From positions 1-8,977 of the forward strand of contig CAJUOS010000065.1 in the NCBI GenBank assembly GCA_910588075.1: a stretch of DNA of 8,977 bases. Reading direction: 5' to 3'. The notes under the pieces are model-generated. The model was given only the letters and a program-made list of their open reading frames with translations, did not search any database and was not told the DNA's origin. Position numbers and translations under genes: made by a program. This DNA comes from an uncultured Erysipelotrichaceae bacterium. GTDB lineage: Bacteria > Bacillota_I > Bacilli_A > Erysipelotrichales > Coprobacillaceae. Below, in pieces: positions 6,500-8,977 of this stretch. Numbering within the stretch: position 1 is the stretch's first letter; each line of letters starts with the position of its first letter.

Positions 6500-6575
6500 A
6501 AACTATTTCCTATTAATGATACCCTTTTTACTTTGTATTTTTTCTATAGGGAATAGTTTAAATTGTCCTTTTTTT
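6500..6575 (+). terminator. Candidate terminator downstream of cysK
   Basis: A 14-bp inverted repeat, AAACTATTTCCTAT (6500-6513) with ATAGGGAATAGTTT (6546-6559), pairs with a single G-U and encloses 32 nt. A run of seven T residues follows at 6569-6575. The T-run is separated from the stem by nine bases, so it is not a textbook terminator. It starts 8 bp after the cysK stop and ends just before the next promoter. Confidence 0.45.
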
Positions 6576-6576
6576 A

Positions 6577-6607
6577 TTGACCTCCTGTATAGAGGAGAGT
6601 TTATAAT
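6577..6607 (+). promoter_or_regulatory. MerR-type promoter and operator of the GyrI-like/merR operon
   Basis: TTGACC (6577-6582) and a perfect TATAAT (6602-6607) are separated by 19 bp, the long spacer typical of promoters activated by MerR-family regulators through DNA distortion. The spacer contains the dyad CTCCT-GTATAG-AGGAG (6582-6597), centred between the two elements, as in BmrR/TipA-like operators. The MerR gene two positions downstream is the obvious candidate regulator. The predicted start point falls almost on the AAGGAGG site (6614-6620), giving a very short leader. Confidence 0.85.
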
Positions 6608-6628
6608 GATTATAAGGAGGATAAAACA

Positions 6629-7255
6629 ATGTCATTTGATTATAAAAAAGAATATAAAGAATTTTACTTACCAGCCAAATCCCCTTCAATTATCAATATT
6701 CCCTCAATGAATTTCATTGCTGTCAATGGAAAAGGCAATCCTAATGATAAAGATGGAGATTATCAAAAAGCAATAGAGTCTCTTTATACGATTGCTTATA
6801 CAATTAAAATGAGTAAAAAAACAAATCATCAAATAAAAGGATATTTTGATTATGTTGTTCCACCATTAGAAAGTCTTTGGTGGCAAGAAGAGGACAATTT
6901 TAATTATCAACATAAAGAAAGGTTTCAATGGATTGCTATTATTCGTTTACCTGATTTTGTAACAGAAAATGATGTCATATGGGCAAAAGAACAGGCATAT
7001 CAAAAAAAGAAAAAAGACTTTTCTCATGTTCAATTTTTAACATATAATGATGGTTTATGTGTACAATGCTTACATATTGGTTCTTATGATAAAGAAGCTA
7101 CAACAATTCAAATGATGGAAGAATATATATATGATTTAGGCTATCAAATCAATATAACTAACAAACGTTTTCATCATGAGATTTATCTTAGTGATCCTAG
7201 AAGAACAAAAACAGAAAAATTAAAAACTGTTATTCGCATTCCTATTTGTAAATAA
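6629..7255 (+). CDS. Stand-alone GyrI-like domain protein
   Basis: This is a 208-residue protein of the GyrI-like small-molecule-binding fold (the COG4832-type stand-alone group in Firmicutes). Recognisable segments are GKGNPN (34-39), YTIKMSKK (57-64), the DYVVPPLESLWW stretch (74-85), LHIGSYDKE (148-156) and the C-terminal HHEIYLSDPRRTKTEKLKT (182-200). No signal peptide or DNA-binding domain is seen. Some family members are reported to hydrolyse cyclopropanoid genotoxins and protect cells; others have no known role. Whether this one is an enzyme or a binding protein cannot be told from the sequence. The start has AAGGAGG eight bases upstream. It is the first gene of an operon with a MerR regulator 13 bp downstream whose own sensor domain has the same fold. 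Confidence 0.82.
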   Translation: MSFDYKKEYKEFYLPAKSPSIINIPSMNFIAVNGKGNPNDKDGDYQKAIESLYTIAYTIKMSKKTNHQIKGYFDYVVPPLESLWWQEEDNFNYQHKERFQWIAIIRLPDFVTENDVIWAKEQAYQKKKKDFSHVQFLTYNDGLCVQCLHIGSYDKEATTIQMMEEYIYDLGYQINITNKRFHHEIYLSDPRRTKTEKLKTVIRIPICK

Positions 7256-7268
7256 TAAGGAGGTTAAT

Positions 7269-8066
7269 ATGTACAAAATTGGTGAATTTTCAAAAATTAC
7301 AAACTTAACAATTAAAGCATTACATTATTATGATGAAATAGGAATACTTAAACCTCATACTATATTAGAAAATGGTTATCGTATCTATAACGATGATGAT
7401 TTTAAAAAAGCTATGCAAATTCAGTTGCTAAAAAATCTTGATTTTTCGATTAATGAAATTAAAGATGTTTTAACGAATATATCTAATGAAAATGATTTAC
7501 AAGATTATTTATTAGAAAAGAAGTTAATGATAGAAAAGAAAATAAAAAAAGAAAAGAAAGTTATTGAAGCTATTGATACATATTTAAAACCTTCATTAGA
7601 TTTACATGAAAAAATAATGAATTATAAAATAAGTCAAGATATTTTACAAGAACAATATATAGCTTTTATTTCTTTTCAAGGAACATATGCTCATTGTAGT
7701 GAAAACTTTTCAAAATTGTTTAAAGCTGCAAAATCAAAAAGTCAAGGAGCTCCTTTTAATTTATATTATGATAATGAATTTAAAGAAAATGCAACTATTC
7801 AATCATGTATCCCTATTAAAGAAAAATTTCAAGCATCACATATTCAATTTAAAACATTACCTCAAACAAAAGTTTTAAAAACAATACATATAGGAAAATA
7901 TGAATTAATAGGCTATGCTTATAAAGCTATTATAGATTATGCTAAAAACAATAATATCAAACTCCTTACCCCTGCTAAAGAAGTATATTTAAAAGGTCCA
8001 GGTATGTTTATGAAAGGCAATCCCAATAAATATGTAACAGAAATATATATTCCTATAAAAATATAA
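7269..8066 (+). CDS. MerR-family transcriptional regulator with GyrI-like effector domain
   Basis: This is a BmrR/BltR-like transcription activator of 265 residues. Residues 1-70 form the MerR winged helix-turn-helix (MYKIGEFSKI, then LHYYDEIGILKP and NGYRIYNDDD). Residues about 75-108 are a Lys/Glu-rich dimerisation coiled coil, and about 118-265 a GyrI-like effector domain ending in KGPGMFMKGNPNKYVTEIYIPI. No cysteine arrangement like that of metal- or redox-sensing MerR proteins is seen, so the inducer is more likely an organic, possibly aromatic or cationic, compound. The ribosome-binding site is AAGGAGG (7258-7264) before the ATG. It is co-transcribed with the preceding GyrI-like gene and very probably acts on the 19-bp-spacer promoter at 6577-6607, which would make it autoregulated. 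Confidence 0.9.
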   Translation: MYKIGEFSKITNLTIKALHYYDEIGILKPHTILENGYRIYNDDDFKKAMQIQLLKNLDFSINEIKDVLTNISNENDLQDYLLEKKLMIEKKIKKEKKVIEAIDTYLKPSLDLHEKIMNYKISQDILQEQYIAFISFQGTYAHCSENFSKLFKAAKSKSQGAPFNLYYDNEFKENATIQSCIPIKEKFQASHIQFKTLPQTKVLKTIHIGKYELIGYAYKAIIDYAKNNNIKLLTPAKEVYLKGPGMFMKGNPNKYVTEIYIPIKI

Positions 8067-8095
8067 AGAAGAGTGAGTAATTTTCACTCTTCTTT
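8065..8095. terminator. Bidirectional terminator between merR-type gene and rubrerythrin
   Basis: A perfect 12-bp stem, AAAGAAGAGTGA (8065-8076) with TCACTCTTCTTT (8084-8095), has a 7-nt loop. It overlaps the last bases of both converging stop codons. On the minus strand it is followed by ATATTTTTATA; on the plus strand the U-richness comes from TTCTTTATTGTT. It serves both transcripts. Confidence 0.85.
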
Positions 8096-8690
8096 ATTGT
8101 TCTAATGTATATGGCGCAGTATTCAAACGAACAAAATATCCTTTTTCATGATCACATACAGGACATTTTTCTGGAACGCTTGTTCCTTCGTAAATAAATC
8201 CACAATTCAAACACATCCAACGAACTGTATTTGTTGCTTGATATAATGAATTTTCTTCCAAACCTTTTGCTAAATTTGCAAAACGGTCACCATGAACTTT
8301 TTCAATTTCAGCGATATTTTTGAAGTCTTGAGCTACTTTCATAAACCCTTCTTTATGAGCTACTTCTGCAAAGTTTTGATAAACATCTCCATATTCTTCA
8401 TATTCATTATGACTAGCAGTTTTTAATGCTGTAATAACGTCATCATAAATATCTACTGGATATCCTCCATCAATAAAAATTGTTTGACCAGATAATTCTT
8501 TTAAGTGATTATAAAAAACTTCTGCATGTGCTTTTTCTTGATCAGCAGTAAATTTAAAAGTCTTTTCAATCATTGGATAACCTTGTTTTTTGGCTACTTC
8601 GGCAGCAAAAGTATAACGATTTCTTGCTTGAGATTCACCAGCAAATGCTCTCATTAAATTTTCTTTTGTTTGACTATCTTTAAATTCCAT
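8094..8690 (-). CDS. rbr: Rubrerythrin
   Basis: This non-haem diiron peroxidase reduces hydrogen peroxide to water in the cytoplasm of anaerobes. I start it at the ATG at 8688-8690, six bases after GAGGTG (8697-8702), giving 198 residues; a further in-frame ATG at 8736-8738 has no ribosome-binding site. The ferritin-like domain (about 1-145) has the expected diiron ligands: E19 (GES), E52 and H55 (EKAH), a Glu cluster at 96-99 (NEYEEY), and E130 with H133 (EIEKVH). The C-terminal rubredoxin domain has two Cys pairs for the FeS4 site, C160/C163 and C176/C179. All key residues are present. The electron donor is not encoded nearby. A PerR box would be typical upstream, but I found no convincing one. 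Confidence 0.95.
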   Translation of the reverse strand: MEFKDSQTKENLMRAFAGESQARNRYTFAAEVAKKQGYPMIEKTFKFTADQEKAHAEVFYNHLKELSGQTIFIDGGYPVDIYDDVITALKTASHNEYEEYGDVYQNFAEVAHKEGFMKVAQDFKNIAEIEKVHGDRFANLAKGLEENSLYQATNTVRWMCLNCGFIYEGTSVPEKCPVCDHEKGYFVRLNTAPYTLEQ

Positions 8691-8705
8691 TTTCTTCACC
8701 TCATT

Positions 8706-8725
8706 GAAAGTATAGCCAAACTTTC
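8706..8725 (-). other. Small hairpin just upstream of the rubrerythrin ribosome-binding site
   Basis: On the minus strand GAAAGT (8720-8725) and ACTTTC (8706-8711) form a 6-bp stem with an 8-nt loop, ending 3 bp before GAGGTG. It could act as an RNA stabiliser or translation modulator, or it may be chance. Confidence 0.3.
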
Positions 8726-8749
8726 GATAAACATTCATAGTATCAATTA

Positions 8750-8778
8750 TTTATAAAAATTATTACATTAATTGCTAA
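8750..8778 (-). promoter_or_regulatory. Candidate rubrerythrin promoter
   Basis: On the minus strand TTAGCA (8773-8778) and TATAAA (8750-8755) are separated by 17 bp. The transcript would have a leader of about 50 nt including the small hairpin at 8706-8725. Both boxes deviate from consensus. It is back-to-back with the promoter at 8784-8812. Confidence 0.4.
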
Positions 8779-8783
8779 AAGCA

Positions 8784-8812
8784 TTGTGTAAATATTTGCT
8801 TTATGCTATAAT
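8784..8812 (+). promoter_or_regulatory. Promoter of the ORF at the right edge
   Basis: TTGTGT (8784-8789) and a perfect TATAAT (8807-8812) are separated by 17 bp. A 6-bp inverted repeat, AAAGCA (8778-8783) and TGCTTT (8797-8802), brackets the -35 and could be an operator. The transcript would start near 8819 and carry the inverted repeat at 8823-8880. Confidence 0.65.
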
Positions 8813-8822
8813 ATGTTAAAGG

Positions 8823-8880
8823 TTTCATCACTGTATCTCACTATAAAAAGTATTCAAATATATGAATGGGAGTGATGAAA
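8823..8880 (+). promoter_or_regulatory. Structured 5' leader that can sequester the ribosome-binding site
   Basis: TTTCATCACT (8823-8832) is the perfect inverse of AGTGATGAAA (8871-8880), which overlaps the purine-rich ribosome-binding site GGGAGTG and ends one base before the ATG. A smaller hairpin, ATTCA-AATATA-TGAAT (8852-8867), sits inside. Folding would occlude translation start, so control at the RNA level is possible. No known riboswitch class is recognised. Confidence 0.45.
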
Positions 8881-8881
8881 T

Positions 8882-8977
8882 ATGAATAGTGTTTTGGATA
8901 TGAATACTGACTATCTTCATAGGATTATAAATGTCAATCTAAAAATGTACAAATTTGCTCACTTAAGAATGTACAAT
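8882..8977 (+). CDS. Partial unidentified ORF, probably interrupted after about 17 codons
   Basis: The product is unrecognised. The ATG at 8882 follows a good promoter (8784-8812) and a GGGAGTG ribosome-binding site about nine bases upstream. The frame stays open for 32 codons to the window edge, beginning MNSVLDMNTDYLHRIIN. The sequence after codon 17 resembles the end of an insertion element, so codons 18-32 may not belong to the original gene. Promoter, leader and start all look intact, so this may be the 5' remnant of a disrupted gene. If the insertion reading is wrong, it is simply a gene cut by the window end. Too little is present for any functional statement. Confidence 0.45.
   Translation, partial: MNSVLDMNTDYLHRIINVNLKMYKFAHLRMYN
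8932..8977. mobile_element. Possible left end of an IS21-family insertion sequence (partial)
   Basis: From 8932 the sequence begins TGTCAATCT and carries two direct copies of AATGTACAA (8944-8952 and 8968-8976), 24 bp apart. IS21-family ends start with TG and contain short repeats that include part of the terminal inverted repeat. TGTACA-containing repeats of this kind are common in Firmicutes members. No transposase (istA/istB) is inside the window, so this is recognition of the end only. Confidence 0.45.

Noticed and set aside
6516..6710. Plus-strand ORF of 64 codons across the MerR promoter and start of the GyrI-like gene
   Set aside because: It runs through the terminator-like hairpin and promoter and then out of frame into a confident gene.
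7687..7878. Plus-strand ORF of 63 codons within the MerR gene
   Set aside because: It is an out-of-frame shadow inside the effector domain of a confident CDS.
8691..8738. Sixteen-residue N-terminal extension of rubrerythrin
   Set aside because: The upstream ATG has no ribosome-binding site, the extension is not part of the family, and GAGGTG sits correctly before the internal ATG.
8740..8765. PerR-like box upstream of rubrerythrin
   Set aside because: The TTTATAAA core is palindromic, but the surrounding bases do not match the TTATAAT-N-ATTATAA consensus beyond what AT-rich DNA gives by chance.
1..8977. CRISPR array, tRNA, rRNA or defence/toxin-antitoxin system
   Set aside because: No repeat-spacer pattern, tRNA cloverleaf or recognisable nuclease or toxin gene was seen on either strand.

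Overview
The window is AT-rich chromosomal DNA from a low-GC Gram-positive anaerobe. Evidence is strong AAGGAGG/GGAGG ribosome-binding sites, a T-box leader, rubrerythrin, and Firmicutes-type MetNIQ and MerR/GyrI proteins. TGA serves as a stop codon (end of the cation-efflux gene), so the code is not the Mycoplasma one. The overall look resembles gut Erysipelotrichia or related Bacillota; that placement is inference from style, not a marker gene.

Left part (1-3043), all on the minus strand: a methionine ABC importer operon metN-metI-metQ. It is preceded by its own TTGACA/TAATAT promoter and a complete T-box leader whose best-placed specifier codon is AUG. The leader ends in a competing antiterminator and terminator just before metN. 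A hairpin terminator follows metQ. The promoter and ribosome-binding site of a further minus-strand gene lie at the very left edge; its coding sequence is outside the window.

Middle (3061-5444), also minus strand: a cation diffusion facilitator with an N-D-D-D metal quartet and an apparently duplicated C-terminal domain. Upstream of it is a small winged-helix protein resembling the RepA_N replication-initiator domain. A long hairpin with a U-tract sits between these two, right against the facilitator's ribosome-binding site. Then comes a PHP-domain phosphatase of the HisJ/HisK type. It diverges from cysK (5563-6492, plus strand) across a 118-bp spacer that carries an 11-bp inverted repeat overlapping both -35 elements.

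Right part: a two-gene plus-strand operon encodes a stand-alone GyrI-like protein and a MerR regulator with a GyrI-like sensor domain. Its promoter has the 19-bp spacer and internal dyad typical of MerR-activated promoters. A bidirectional terminator separates it from a converging rubrerythrin gene. Divergent from rubrerythrin, a promoter and a structured 5' leader drive an unidentified ORF that runs to the window edge. After 17 codons that ORF meets sequence resembling the repeat-bearing end of an IS21-family element.

The biological themes are sulfur amino acid supply (methionine uptake, cysteine synthesis), metal and oxidative stress handling (cation efflux, rubrerythrin) and a small-molecule-responsive MerR/GyrI module. 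Three upstream-shifted starts were corrected to internal ATG codons with proper ribosome-binding sites (cation facilitator, PHP phosphatase, rubrerythrin). I see no clear-cut new defence or mobile system. The most interesting items are the MerR/GyrI module, the RepA_N-like orphan with its terminator, and the interrupted ORF at the right end.
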